Made by a program: the position numbers and the translations under genes
The notes under the pieces: generated by a model
The model's input: the letters and a program-made list of their open reading frames with translations, nothing else
Databases searched by the model: none
What the model was told of the DNA's origin: nothing
Part shown: positions 54,023 to 61,824 of the stretch, piece after piece
Layout: each line of letters starts with the position of its first letter
Position numbering within the stretch: position 1 is the first letter of the stretch
Source: JAIBJN01 sp963775625
Lineage (GTDB): Bacteria; Actinomycetota; Thermoleophilia; Gaiellales; Gaiellaceae
Reading direction: 5' to 3'
Length of the DNA: 64,000 nt
Assembly: GCA_963775625.1 (NCBI GenBank)
Contig: CAVZJM010000014.1
Location: 124,001 to 188,000, forward strand

Positions 54023-54444
54023 GACTCGCCCTCCCCGCGGTCGTCGCGATCGGCGACGGTCGCTTCTCGGCGCCGCCCGGGATCAACCGCGCAGCGCGCT
54101 CCCGCGAGCCGGCCGAAGCGGTCTCGGTTTCGCGACACCAGGCGGTAGGCACGTTCGCTCAGTCCGGGGAACGCTGCCACCACGGGGGCAAGCGGCCGGC
54201 CGCCGGGAAGGAGGCGGAGGAGCGGAGCCGCGACGGCGCCGGCCGAGTAGACGTTTCCGTCGACCACGAGGTGCCAGGATGCCATTTTCGCTTCTTCGCT
54301 CAGCTCGGGCAACAGCCGATCGGCCTCCGGTCCCTGGAGGGCTTCGGAGCGGAGCTTGCCCGCCCGATCCCAGACCAGGAGCCTATCGATCGCCCAGCGG
54401 CAGAAGCCGCAGTCCGCGTCGTAGAGGAGGACGGCCTGGCTCAC
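54019..54444 (-). CDS. DCC-family thiol-disulfide oxidoreductase-like protein (DUF393)
   Basis: 141 residues. Begins VLLYDADCGFCRWAIDRLL with the thioredoxin-like CxxC of the DCC family (DxxCxxC); later SAGAVAAPLLRLLPG and FPGLSERAYRLVSRNR. DCC proteins are commonly next to HTTM proteins, as here. GTG overlaps the HTTM stop and the TGA overlaps the sortase start. Confidence 0.9.
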   Translation of the reverse strand: MSQAVLLYDADCGFCRWAIDRLLVWDRAGKLRSEALQGPEADRLLPELSEEAKMASWHLVVDGNVYSAGAVAAPLLRLLPGGRPLAPVVAAFPGLSERAYRLVSRNRDRFGRLAGARCAVDPGRRREATVADRDDRGEGES

Positions 54445-55388
54445 GGCCCGCCTCCGGGCTCGACGGGCTCCACCCGGGGAACGAGCCACGCGAACCGGCT
54501 CCTGGCCGTCCGATCGCGCAGGCGGTAGACCCAGGTGCTGACCGTCTCCGGCGGGAGAAAGGCGATGTAGGCGATGAGGGCCGCGTAGCTGAAGAAGCCG
54601 ACGCGAACCGCGAAGTCGATGCCGAGGTGCAGCATCACCCCGATGAGCAGCACCCACGGGCGCAGCTTCCCGTTCCAGACGAGGATCGCGAGCGCCAGCT
54701 CGACCGCCAGCGTGCCGTACGTCAGAAGGTTTACGAGGAGGAGCGAGTCGGTGACGAAGCCGGGAACCGGAAACCGCTCGAGGTCTTCGATCCGGAACGC
54801 ATAGGAGACGGCCGTCCCGTCGCTCCACGTCTCTCCGCGGACCTTCGCCCAGACCGCGAAGAAGTAGAGCAGGCTCACCTGAACCTGGATCAGCCGAAGC
54901 GGCCAGAGCGAGCGTCGCGGGAACTCCCAGAAACGCTGCCTCGACTCGAGCCAGCGGTCGACGGACAGCGCCGCGCCGGACGGCGCGAGCATCAGGTAGA
55001 AGGCCAACACGAAGATCAGCAGGTCGCCGGAATTCAGCACCCAGGGATCCCGGCGCGCGAACGAGACGAGGCACACGAAGACGACGACGGCCGCGAGGCG
55101 CGTCTTGAAACCGAACGCGAGACACAACGCGCCGACGAGGAGGAACAGGTAGAGGGTCGTCACGGCTGCGGAGCTCGAGTTGAGCTGGAGCAGGCCCCAG
55201 GCGCCGAGACCGCCGTCGGGGTGGCTGGGGAGGATGCCGTCGTCGCCGAAGAACGAGTACAGCGCCGGGGCGAGAGAGATCGTCCAGGCGACCACCACGA
55301 TGGCGAAGGCGATCCTGAAGAGAGCGAGCGTGGACGTCTCTGCGTCCCTGAACCAGAACCGCTCCCAGGTCTCGACCGCCTTCGTCAC
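54441..55388 (-). CDS. HTTM-domain membrane protein (vitamin K-dependent carboxylase-like)
   Basis: 315 residues with about six to seven hydrophobic helices: ALFRIAFAIVVVAWTISLAP, TTLYLFLLVGALCLAFGF, AAVVVFVCLVSFA, LLIFVLAFYLMLAPSG, LIQVQVSLLYFFAVWAKV, LLVNLLTYGTLAVELALAIL, VLLIGVMLHLGIDFAV. The QVSLLYFFAVWAKVRGETWSDG region is diagnostic of HTTM/VKGC-like proteins. In animals the family gamma-carboxylates Glu; the activity of bacterial members is mostly unknown. GTG 55388 overlaps the upstream gene. Confidence 0.9.
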   Translation of the reverse strand: MTKAVETWERFWFRDAETSTLALFRIAFAIVVVAWTISLAPALYSFFGDDGILPSHPDGGLGAWGLLQLNSSSAAVTTLYLFLLVGALCLAFGFKTRLAAVVVFVCLVSFARRDPWVLNSGDLLIFVLAFYLMLAPSGAALSVDRWLESRQRFWEFPRRSLWPLRLIQVQVSLLYFFAVWAKVRGETWSDGTAVSYAFRIEDLERFPVPGFVTDSLLLVNLLTYGTLAVELALAILVWNGKLRPWVLLIGVMLHLGIDFAVRVGFFSYAALIAYIAFLPPETVSTWVYRLRDRTARSRFAWLVPRVEPVEPGGGP

Positions 55389-55924
55389 CGGGATTCGGCC
55401 TCTCGGGCGCCCGGGACGGCGTACGTGTAGAAGTCGTACTCCTGCCATTCGCCCCTGCTCGGGCCCGGGCCCGGCGGGAGCAGGTCGCGCCAGCGGCGCA
55501 CCAGGGTCACGTTGACGGGATTGCGACCCTGGGCGCGTGCGCGCCTGGCGAACCAGTCGGCCGCAGGCTGCCAGAGGTCGCTGTGCGCGTCGGTGCTCGT
55601 CCACTCGGCCCACTTCCTCCAGCGGTAGTCCCAGTAGCCGCCGACCAGGCGGCCGCCGCGGGGAGGCGCGACAAGCTCTTCGCTGCCGTCGGCGTAGCGC
55701 ACGCGGGCCAGCAGCAGGAGGGTGTGGCGCCGCGGATCCGGCGAGAAGACGCCCCAGTTCTGGTTCAGGCCGGTCGCGCGGATGTAGGGCCCGGTGACGG
55801 CGAGCGCGTCCTCCTTGATCGCAGACGGCGGGAGGTTCCAGACGACGACGCTCACGATCGTGACGACGATGAAGACGCTGATCGCCGCGCGCCCGGCGCG
55901 GCTCGACTCGAGCCGTTGTTGCAC
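55385..55924 (-). CDS. single-pass membrane protein, first gene of the HTTM-DCC-sortase operon
   Basis: 179 residues: one membrane segment (AAISVFIVVTIVSVVVWNLP), then an extracytoplasmic domain with LNQNWGVFSPDPRRHTLLLL and a Trp/Arg-rich C-terminal half. Proteins with the NWxxFxPDP motif often accompany HTTM genes; function unknown. GTG 55924 is chosen because TATAAG ends 9 nt upstream. An upstream GTG at 55942 overlaps that box and is less likely. Confidence 0.78.
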   Translation of the reverse strand: MQQRLESSRAGRAAISVFIVVTIVSVVVWNLPPSAIKEDALAVTGPYIRATGLNQNWGVFSPDPRRHTLLLLARVRYADGSEELVAPPRGGRLVGGYWDYRWRKWAEWTSTDAHSDLWQPAADWFARRARAQGRNPVNVTLVRRWRDLLPPGPGPSRGEWQEYDFYTYAVPGAREAESR

Positions 55925-55964
55925 TCCAGTCTTCTTATACACCGGCTGCCCGAGGGTCTCGTGA

Positions 55965-55991
55965 ACGGGGCGGCCTCATCGGCCGCCCCGT
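55965..55991 (-). terminator. terminator of the first LPFTG gene
   Basis: ACGGGGCGGCC (55965-55975) pairs with GGCCGCCCCGT (55981-55991): an 11-bp perfect stem with a 5-nt loop, 25 bp past the stop at 56016. Confidence 0.85.
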
Positions 55992-56015
55992 GTCAACCGC
56001 GTTCGCCGTTCCTGC

Positions 56016-56675
56016 CTACGAGACCTCGTCGCGCCCGCGGCGCAGGAGGAGCCCGCCGCTCGCGAGGAGACCCGCCGACAGGAGGATCGGGATCCAGATC
56101 GGGAGGCCCGTGAACGGAAGCTCGCCGCCGGTCCCTGCCGACGGATCCCCGCCGGTGGTGTTGCCGATCGGGCCGCCGCCGGTCGTGCCGCCCCCGCCGG
56201 TCGTGCCGCCGGTCGTGTCCCCGCCGGTGGTATCGCCCCCGGTCGTGTCGCCTCCGGTGGTCGTGTCACCGCCGGTCGTATCGCCGCCGGTCGTGTCGCC
56301 GCCGGTCGTGTCGCCTCCGGTGGTCGTGTCACCGCCGGTCGTGTCGCCCCCGGTGGTCGTGTCACCGCCGGTCGTCCCGCCACCGCAGTCGTCTGGTTTT
56401 TCCCCGCCGCCCCAGCTCGCGGTCGGCTCCGGGCACTCGCAGTGCCCGCCGCCCCAGCTCGCGCGGAGCTCCGGGCACTCGTCGTCGCAACGATGGCCGC
56501 CCCACGAGCTCGCTGCTGGATCCGGGCACTCGTCGTCGCACTGACCGCCGCCACCCCACGAGCTCGCACCGAGATCCGGATTGCACTCGTCGTGGGAGCC
56601 ATTCGACTGGGCGGGTGTCGCGGACAGCGCCAGAACGGTGAGCACAGCCGCGACGAGAACGAATAGTCGCTTCAT
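56016..56675 (-). CDS. LPFTG wall-anchored protein with Cys/acid-rich tandem repeats
   Basis: 219 residues. Signal peptide (MKRLFVLVAAVLTVLALS, cut after PAQS). Next come about four tandem units built on (A)SSWGG-x-C-DDEC-P: SSWGGGGQCDDECPDP, SSWGGHRCDDECPEL, SWGGGHCECPEP and SWGGGEKPDDC, with 8 Cys in all. Then a low-complexity Thr/Gly/Asp linker of TGGDT units, and a sorting signal: GELPFTG, a hydrophobic helix and a basic tail LLRRGRDEVS. Clearly a sortase substrate. The repeat domain is unlike anything I recognise; metal binding, disulfide cross-linking or post-translational modification are possibilities. Confidence 0.88.
   Translation of the reverse strand: MKRLFVLVAAVLTVLALSATPAQSNGSHDECNPDLGASSWGGGGQCDDECPDPAASSWGGHRCDDECPELRASWGGGHCECPEPTASWGGGEKPDDCGGGTTGGDTTTGGDTTGGDTTTGGDTTGGDTTGGDTTGGDTTTGGDTTGGDTTGGDTTGGTTGGGGTTGGGPIGNTTGGDPSAGTGGELPFTGLPIWIPILLSAGLLASGGLLLRRGRDEVS
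56208..56385 (-). repeat. coding tandem repeat (TGGDTT linker) in the LPFTG gene
   Basis: Twelve or so 15-18-bp units of the form ACGACCGGCGGTGAC encode the Thr-Gly-Gly-Asp linker. A second array is in the paralogue at about 57104-57240. Unit number is likely to vary by slippage. These are coding repeats and not a CRISPR array: units are contiguous, without spacers. Confidence 0.8.
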
Positions 56676-56880
56676 CCCTCATCTCCCCTTCGACTTCGTT
56701 GGTCTCCCTCTCCGCCGAGTTGCCGCAGCAGCCGAAGGGAGCCTCCCAAGCCGTTCTGTAGCACGCACAGGGCGAAATACAAGCTCTGGCGCGTCGAACC
56801 CCCGCAAACGGCGGCCGGGACTACCCCAAGGAGTAGGCAGCCTGCGTCGGATTCGTCCCTCGATCGAGGGATGCCAGGCA
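56676..56880 (-). promoter_or_regulatory. upstream region of the first LPFTG gene, similar to that of the second
   Basis: Read on the minus strand it contains GGGAGGCTCCCTTC, a CTGCTGCGGC block, GGAGAGGGAG and a purine-rich GTCGAAGGGGAG run before the ATG. The same blocks in the same order occur before the second LPFTG gene (57583-57780): GGGAGGCTCTCTTC, GCCTGCGGC, GGAGAGGGA, GTCGAAAGGGAG. A shared promoter or structured 5' leader is likely. No known riboswitch was identified. Confidence 0.5.
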
Positions 56881-56886
56881 GAAGCG

Positions 56887-56920
56887 TGAACCGGGGCCGC
56901 CTCTCGGCCGCCCCGGTTCA
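56887..56920 (-). terminator. terminator of the second LPFTG gene
   Basis: TGAACCGGGGC (56887-56897) pairs with GCCCCGGTTCA (56910-56920), 11 bp, 17 bp past the stop at 56937. It resembles the terminator at 55965, consistent with duplication of the whole transcription unit. Confidence 0.85.
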
Positions 56921-56936
56921 CCGCGATCAGAGTCCG

Positions 56937-57582
56937 CTACGAGGCGTCGTCGCGCTTGCGGCGCAGGAGGAGCCCGCCGCTCGCGAGGAGACCCGCCGCC
57001 AGGAGGATCGGGATCCAGATCGGGAGGCCCGTGAACGGAAGCTCGCCGCTCGTTTCGCCGGACCCGCCGGTCGTGTTCCCGATGGCGCCTCCGGTCCCGG
57101 TCGTGCCGCCGCCGGTCGTCTCGCCGCCGGTCGTGTCGCCGCCGGTCGTATCGCCGCCGGTCGTGTCGCCGCCCGTCGTGTCACCGCCGGTCGTGTCACC
57201 GCCGGTCGTCGTATCCCCGCCGGTCGTGCCACCGGTGGTGGTGCCGCATTCGACATCCTCCGAATCGCCATCGGTCACGGGGCTCGGTTGATCCGGCGAG
57301 GTCCAGGTGAAGGTGGCCACAACCGTTGCGCTCCCGGAGATCGGTCAAGGGGACGACGTCGTGTTGCCCGGGCGCGTGAAGGGCCACGTCGCATCGTAGA
57401 CGGTCGCTCCGTCCACCACGACGGTCTCAGCGGAGCTAGACCGTCAGCTCCGAGCGGAAATTCCAAGTAGGTGAAGGTCACTGCTGACAGGTGATCGCCA
57501 CCTCCGCGCGGTGCGCGCTCGCGGGGGCCGCCAGTGCGAGCGCAGCAAGCGCCACCGCGACGCCAACGAAAAATCGCTTCAT
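56937..57582 (-). pseudogene. second LPFTG wall-anchored protein, about three frameshifts
   Basis: Signal peptide MKRFFVGVAVALAALALAAP at 57582, then AITCQQ and a TGA. Later parts occur in other frames: VTFTYLEFPLGADG, ETVVVDGATVYDATWPFTRP, then ATFTWTSPDQPSPVTDGD, a TGGDTT linker and ELPFTGLPIWIPILLAAG plus a basic tail RRKRDDAS. Roughly three indels between 57330 and 57485 are needed; the net change is one base. The sorting signal is nearly identical to the first copy, but this one has a beta-type domain instead of the Cys repeats. Error or decay unresolved. Good Shine-Dalgarno AGAGAGGT. Confidence 0.75.
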
Positions 57583-57780
57583 ACCTCTCTTCTCCCTTTC
57601 GACTGCTGAGTGATTTCCCTCTCCACCGGGTGCCGCAGGCAGAAGAGAGCCTCCCGCGCACCTTTCTACACGCGTCACGGGCCCAATTCAAGCACCTGCT
57701 GCGGACGAGGGCCGCAAAGAGCGGCCGAACTCTTCGCCCGGCTCACGGACGAACTCGGTTCGCCCTCGAACGAGGGATCC
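57583..57780 (-). promoter_or_regulatory. upstream region of the second LPFTG gene (paralogous leader)
   Basis: Homologous by eye to 56676-56880 (see that entry). It also contains the GCCTGCGGC mini-hairpin (TGCC/GGCA) and a CTCTC/GAGAG pairing where the first copy has CTCCC/GGGAG, a possible compensatory change. The remaining DNA up to 57835 must hold the promoter of the divergent metalloprotease gene; no clear box is visible. Confidence 0.45.
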
Positions 57781-57835
57781 CGGGTGAGAGCTAGGCCGCC
57801 GACTCCCTGGACGCCAACCGGCTCCCGGGTCAGAG

Positions 57836-59500
57836 ATGAAGGTCAGTGCCGCCGCAGTTCTCGTCGTCGTGACGTTCGCGGGCTCCGCGTTCGCGCAAGC
57901 GCCTGCGCGCACGACGCAGGATCCTGCCAGCGGGCTCGTCTACCGCGGCCTGGTACGAGCGCAGGAGGGTCCCTGCAAGACGGCTTTCGAGCTCGTCCTC
58001 CCTCGAGGCGGGCTCGGCTGCACGCATGGGCCGGACGCCGCGCCGCCCGGACGGGACGTTCGCCGCCAACGCACCCTCCAGGAGCTCGCAGCAGCGGCGG
58101 GGGTCGCACGCGACACGTCCGCTGCGATCGCGAGAGCCGTTCCCTGCACCGGAGACGGCGTGTCCGGCAACCGCGTCCAGGCCGTCTACGCCTACCCGGC
58201 GGACGGCGTCGACCACCACCGGAGGATCGCGCCGTTCATCAGGCTCTGGGCGGGGGTCGTCGATACGGTCGTCAACGACAGCGCGGCCGAGACCGGCGGC
58301 GTGCGGCACGTCCGCTTCGTCACCGAGCCGGACTGCATGCTGGACGTCGCGAAGGTGGCACTCTCCCCCGCCGGGATCGCCAGCCTCAGCGGCACGGCCG
58401 CAGAGCTGGCGGCCCAGGGATTCGACCGCCCGGACCGCAAGTATCTGGTCTGGGTGGACGCCTACGAGTTCTGCGGGCTCGCCACGGTCAAGCCCGACGA
58501 CCGGCCGTCCGCGGACAACGCGAACAACGGGGACGATCAGCCGGGCATGGTCGCGCGGGTCGATCGCGGCTGCTGGGGCGGCGTCAACCCGTCCATCGAG
58601 GCGCACGAGCTGGTGCATCTCCTCGGCGGCGTGCAGGCGAGCGCGCCGAACGCGAACGACAACTTCCACTGCACGGACAACGCGGAGGTCCTCTGCTACG
58701 ACGACGACGGCGTGCTCGACGGGCTCGTCTGGGCGCACGGTCGCCAGGTTCCGCTCCGGTCGGTCTGCAACCTCGCCCACGAGCGGCTGCTCGACTGCGG
58801 CCACGACGACTACTTCCACACCGATCCGCCCGCGGGGAGCTACCTCGCCACGCACTGGAACGTGGCGTCGAGCAGCTTCCTGACCTCCGACGGGCCGCCT
58901 GCAGTTGCCGACAGCGCGGCACCGCGGCCGACCCGGCCCCGGCCGCGGGTCGTCGGCACGGTGGGCGGAGGTCGCGTGCCTGTGAGGCTGCGCTGGTCCT
59001 CGCGGGACCGGGATACGGTCGGCTTCTGGCTCTGGAAGAGCGTCGACGGGCGCCGCTGGAAGTTCGTGCCCGTGCCCAACCCCTCCGCGCGGCAGACCGT
59101 CCTCCCGCTGCGGAGAGGACACCGCTACCGGTTCCTCGTCCATGCCTACGACGCGGCCGGAAACGCAAGCCCGGCCGTGTTCGGGCCCTCGTTCTCGGTC
59201 GGGGTGCTCGACGACCGAAGCCCCTCGATCGCCTATAGCGGCCGCTGGCGCCACCGGCACGCGCGGCTGGCGTTCAGAGCGCGCGGGATCGCGTGGGTCT
59301 CCCGCACCGGCCCGGCGGGCGGGCGGGCGCGGGTGCTGGTCGACGGCCGGTATGCGGGGACGGTGAGCCTGTACTCGCCCACGAGCAGGCGACGTGCGGT
59401 CGTCTTCTCGATGAGCTGGCGCAGATCCGGACGGCACTCGGTCGCCGTCCACCCGATCGCGCGCCGCGCGCCTGTCGACGCCTTCGTGCTCCTGCGCTAG
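57836..59500 (+). CDS. secreted HExxH metalloprotease-like protein
   Basis: 554 residues. Signal peptide (AAAVLVVVTFAGSAFAQA). The zinc site HELVH is in PSIEAHELVHLLGGVQ (about 262), followed by Asn/Cys-rich NANDNFHCTDNAEVLCYDD and CGHDDYFHTDPPAGSYLATHW, which may give further ligands and disulfides. After about 360 a Pro/Arg linker leads to fibronectin-III-like beta domains (LRWSSRDRDTVGFWLWKS, YRFLVHAYDAAGNASPAVFG). Exported protease or binding protein; family not identified. ATG 57836. Stop overlaps the lysS stop. Confidence 0.82.
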   Translation: MKVSAAAVLVVVTFAGSAFAQAPARTTQDPASGLVYRGLVRAQEGPCKTAFELVLPRGGLGCTHGPDAAPPGRDVRRQRTLQELAAAAGVARDTSAAIARAVPCTGDGVSGNRVQAVYAYPADGVDHHRRIAPFIRLWAGVVDTVVNDSAAETGGVRHVRFVTEPDCMLDVAKVALSPAGIASLSGTAAELAAQGFDRPDRKYLVWVDAYEFCGLATVKPDDRPSADNANNGDDQPGMVARVDRGCWGGVNPSIEAHELVHLLGGVQASAPNANDNFHCTDNAEVLCYDDDGVLDGLVWAHGRQVPLRSVCNLAHERLLDCGHDDYFHTDPPAGSYLATHWNVASSSFLTSDGPPAVADSAAPRPTRPRPRVVGTVGGGRVPVRLRWSSRDRDTVGFWLWKSVDGRRWKFVPVPNPSARQTVLPLRRGHRYRFLVHAYDAAGNASPAVFGPSFSVGVLDDRSPSIAYSGRWRHRHARLAFRARGIAWVSRTGPAGGRARVLVDGRYAGTVSLYSPTSRRRAVVFSMSWRRSGRHSVAVHPIARRAPVDAFVLLR

Positions 59501-60882
59501 TCGGCGTCGGCCCGCTCGCGCAGGGCCGGGAAGAGGATCACGTCCCGGATCGTCTCGCGCCCGGTGAGCAGCATGGCGAGCCGGTCGATGCCGAGCCCGA
59601 GCCCACCGGTCGGCGGCATCCCGTAGGAGAGCGCCTCCACGTAGTCGGGGTCGCCCTGCACGCCTCCGGCCTCGCCTGACTGCTCGGCGAAGCGCGCTGC
59701 CTGCTCCTCCGGGTCGTTCAGCTCCGAGTAAGCGTTGCCGAGCTCCATGCCGACCGCGAAGTACTCGAACCGCTCGGTGAACGCCGGGTCGTCGTCCGTC
59801 CGCCGCGCGAAGGGCGACAGCTCGACGGGATAGTCGTAGAGGATCGTCGGCTGGATCAGCTCCGGCTCGACGAAGTGGCTCAGCGTGTGGTCGACCAGCT
59901 GCGCCCAGGAGCGGTCGGCGGCGGTGTCGACGCCGCGCTCCTCCAGGCGACCTCGCAGGTCGGCCTCGTCTCGCGTCCAGAAGCCGAGCTCTTCGAGCGC
60001 GTCGACCAGCTTCAGCCGCTGCCACGGTGGCGCGAGCTCCACTTCGTAGCCGCGAAAGACGGCCTTCGTCGTGCCCGTGGTCTCCTGCGCAACGGCCGCT
60101 ACGAGGCTCTCGATGCGCTCCATCGTGTCCGCGTAGTCGGCATAGGCCTCGTACCACTCCAGCATCGTGAACTCGGGCTGGTGCTTGTACGAGACGCCTT
60201 CGTTCCGGAAGTCCTTGCCCAGCTCGTAGACCTTCTCGAGCCCGCCGACGATGAGGCGCTTGAGGTAGAGCTCGGTGGCGATGCGGAGGTAGAGGTCGGC
60301 GTCGAGCTCGTTCGAGTGCGTGACGAACGGCTCCGCGAAGGCGCCGCCGTAGCGAGGCTGCAGCGCCGGCGTCTCCACCTCGACGAAGCCCGCGGCGTCC
60401 AGATGCCGGCGGATGGAGGCGACCATCGCGCTTCGCAGGACGAAGTCCCGCCGAGCGCCCTCGTTGACGAGCAGGTCGAGGTAGCGCCTGCGGTAGCGCG
60501 TCTCGGCATCGACAAGGCCGTGATAGGTGTCCGGAAGCGGCCTGGCCGTCTTGGCCAAGAGCACGAGCTCGTCGACCGCGAGGGAGGGCTCCCCGCGCTT
60601 CGTCTTGGTCGCCTTGCCGACCACGCCCACGATGTCTCCGAGGTCGAGGTCGACGGGCCCCGCCCGCTCGGCGGTGCAGAGCAGCTGGATCTGGCCCGAG
60701 CGGTCGGCGAGGTCGAGGAAGACGAGCTTCCCGTGCCCTCGGCGACCCAGCACCCGCCCCGCGAGCCGGCGCGTCTCGGCGCCTTCCTCCCCGGCCGCGA
60801 GCGGCTCCGCCTCCGCGCGCACGGCGGCAACCTCGTCCCGGTCGGGGAAGCGCTTGGGCAGGCTCGCCGCGGCGTCGCTCAT
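59497..60882 (-). CDS. lysS: lysyl-tRNA synthetase, class II
   Basis: 461 residues. OB-fold anticodon domain (AGRVLGRRGHGKLVFLDL), motif 2 region ELGKDFRNEGVSYKHQPEFTMLEWYEAY (quoted as its span: FRNEGVSYKHQPEFTMLEWY is the core), and motif 3 GLGLGIDRLAMLLTG. ATG 60882 is 10 nt after TAGACT. Next to greA and dusB, as in the Bacillus dusB-lysS region. Confidence 0.97.
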   Translation of the reverse strand: MSDAAASLPKRFPDRDEVAAVRAEAEPLAAGEEGAETRRLAGRVLGRRGHGKLVFLDLADRSGQIQLLCTAERAGPVDLDLGDIVGVVGKATKTKRGEPSLAVDELVLLAKTARPLPDTYHGLVDAETRYRRRYLDLLVNEGARRDFVLRSAMVASIRRHLDAAGFVEVETPALQPRYGGAFAEPFVTHSNELDADLYLRIATELYLKRLIVGGLEKVYELGKDFRNEGVSYKHQPEFTMLEWYEAYADYADTMERIESLVAAVAQETTGTTKAVFRGYEVELAPPWQRLKLVDALEELGFWTRDEADLRGRLEERGVDTAADRSWAQLVDHTLSHFVEPELIQPTILYDYPVELSPFARRTDDDPAFTERFEYFAVGMELGNAYSELNDPEEQAARFAEQSGEAGGVQGDPDYVEALSYGMPPTGGLGLGIDRLAMLLTGRETIRDVILFPALRERADAD

Positions 60883-60920
60883 GTCCGCGCCGAGTCTAGT
60901 GAGTCCCCCGGAGAAGCCCG

Positions 60921-61029
60921 GCTTGTGTTCCACCGGCACAAGCCCTGCCCTCGGCCCAAACGGCCCAGCACGAGCTCGTCGCAGCGGTACGAAGCTCGGG
61001 GGACGACGTTGTGCTCGTGGAACACAAGC
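60921..61029. repeat. 109-bp element with terminal inverted repeats (paired REP-like hairpins)
   Basis: GCTTGTGTTCCAC (60921-60933) is perfectly inverted at 61017-61029; with three mismatches the match extends to 21 bp (60921-60941 with 61009-61029). Each end can also fold alone (GCTTGTG/CACAAGC at the left, TTGTG/CACAA at the right), like paired REP hairpins. Non-coding, in the 350-bp gap between lysS and greA. Confidence 0.7.
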
Positions 61030-61114
61030 GGCTGTTTCGTGGCCGGCCCGCTAGCTCCAGACGAGCCAGCCGGCAGAGCGTCGCCCTCATCCCGGGCCAG
61101 GACGACGGACCTCA

Positions 61115-61234
61115 CGGGCTTCGCCCGACGGGGCGCCGCCGGCCGGGCGCTCGCTACCTAGAGCGTGTACGGCGCGAGGCGGGGGCGGAGCCGGGCTTCG
61201 CCCGGCGGGAGCCGCCGCCGGCCGGGCGCGCGCT
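61115..61234. repeat. two direct copies of a 40-bp GC-rich repeat next to greA
   Basis: A unit containing GGGCTTCGCCCG, CGCCGCCGGCCGGGCGC and CGCT occurs at about 61116-61155 and again at 61193-61234 with few differences. Each starts with a small GGGC-TTCG-GCCC-type hairpin. The second copy ends at the greA stop, so it may act as a terminator. The copies may be a small duplication. Confidence 0.55.
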
Positions 61235-61706
61235 AGGCGGCCTTGATGTCCATGATCTTGTACTTCAGGGAGCCGCGGGGCGCCGAGACCTCGACGGTCT
61301 CGCCCTTCTTCTTGCCGAGGATCGCCTTGCCGACCGGCGACTCGTTCGAGAGCTTGTTCTCGGCGGGGTTCGCCTCGGCCGACCCGACGATGGCGTACTC
61401 GATCGTCTCCTTCGCGTCCACGTCGCGCAGGCGCACGATCGTGCCCACGCTGACCACGTCGGTGGTGACGTCTCGCTTCTCGATCACGCGCGCGCTCTTC
61501 AGCCGCTCCTCGAGCGTGGCGATCCGGTGCTCGAGCATCGCCTGCTCGTTCTTGGCGTCGTCGTACTCGGAGTTCTCGGCGATGTCGCCGAACTCGCGGG
61601 CCTGCTTGATGCGCTCGGCCACCTCGCGCCGCTTGACGGTGGAGAGGTGCTCGATCTCTTCCTTCAGCTTCTCATGACCCTCGGGAGTGAGAATCACTTC
61701 CTTCAC
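61233..61706 (-). CDS. greA: transcription elongation factor GreA
   Basis: Stimulates RNA cleavage by backtracked RNA polymerase. 157 residues: coiled-coil N-terminus VILTPEGHEKLKEEIEHL, the acidic tip DIAENSEYDDAKNEQ, and a C-terminal FKBP-like domain with NPAENKLSNESPVGKAILGKK. GTG 61706 with GGAGGG upstream gives the standard length; more distal starts do not. Confidence 0.96.
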   Translation of the reverse strand: MKEVILTPEGHEKLKEEIEHLSTVKRREVAERIKQAREFGDIAENSEYDDAKNEQAMLEHRIATLEERLKSARVIEKRDVTTDVVSVGTIVRLRDVDAKETIEYAIVGSAEANPAENKLSNESPVGKAILGKKKGETVEVSAPRGSLKYKIMDIKAA

Positions 61707-61824
61707 GACGTACCCTCCACTTGGCCCCATGACAGGGAAATGCGGCGCTACCGTGCGCCGCCGAAGGCGGAATTGTAGCCGCTTCGTCAAGTCCCAAACG
61801 TGGGCGGAGCTACGATTTCCTGCG

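Noticed and set aside
56755..56835. CACGCACAGGGC on the plus strand, resembling the 5' block of c-di-GMP-I riboswitches
   Set aside because: It lies on the strand opposite to the LPFTG gene it would have to control, no plus-strand gene follows, and the second conserved half is not convincing.
56208..57240. Short repeats that could suggest a CRISPR array
   Set aside because: Units are contiguous, in frame and encode Thr-Gly-Gly-Asp linkers. There are no spacers and no cas genes.
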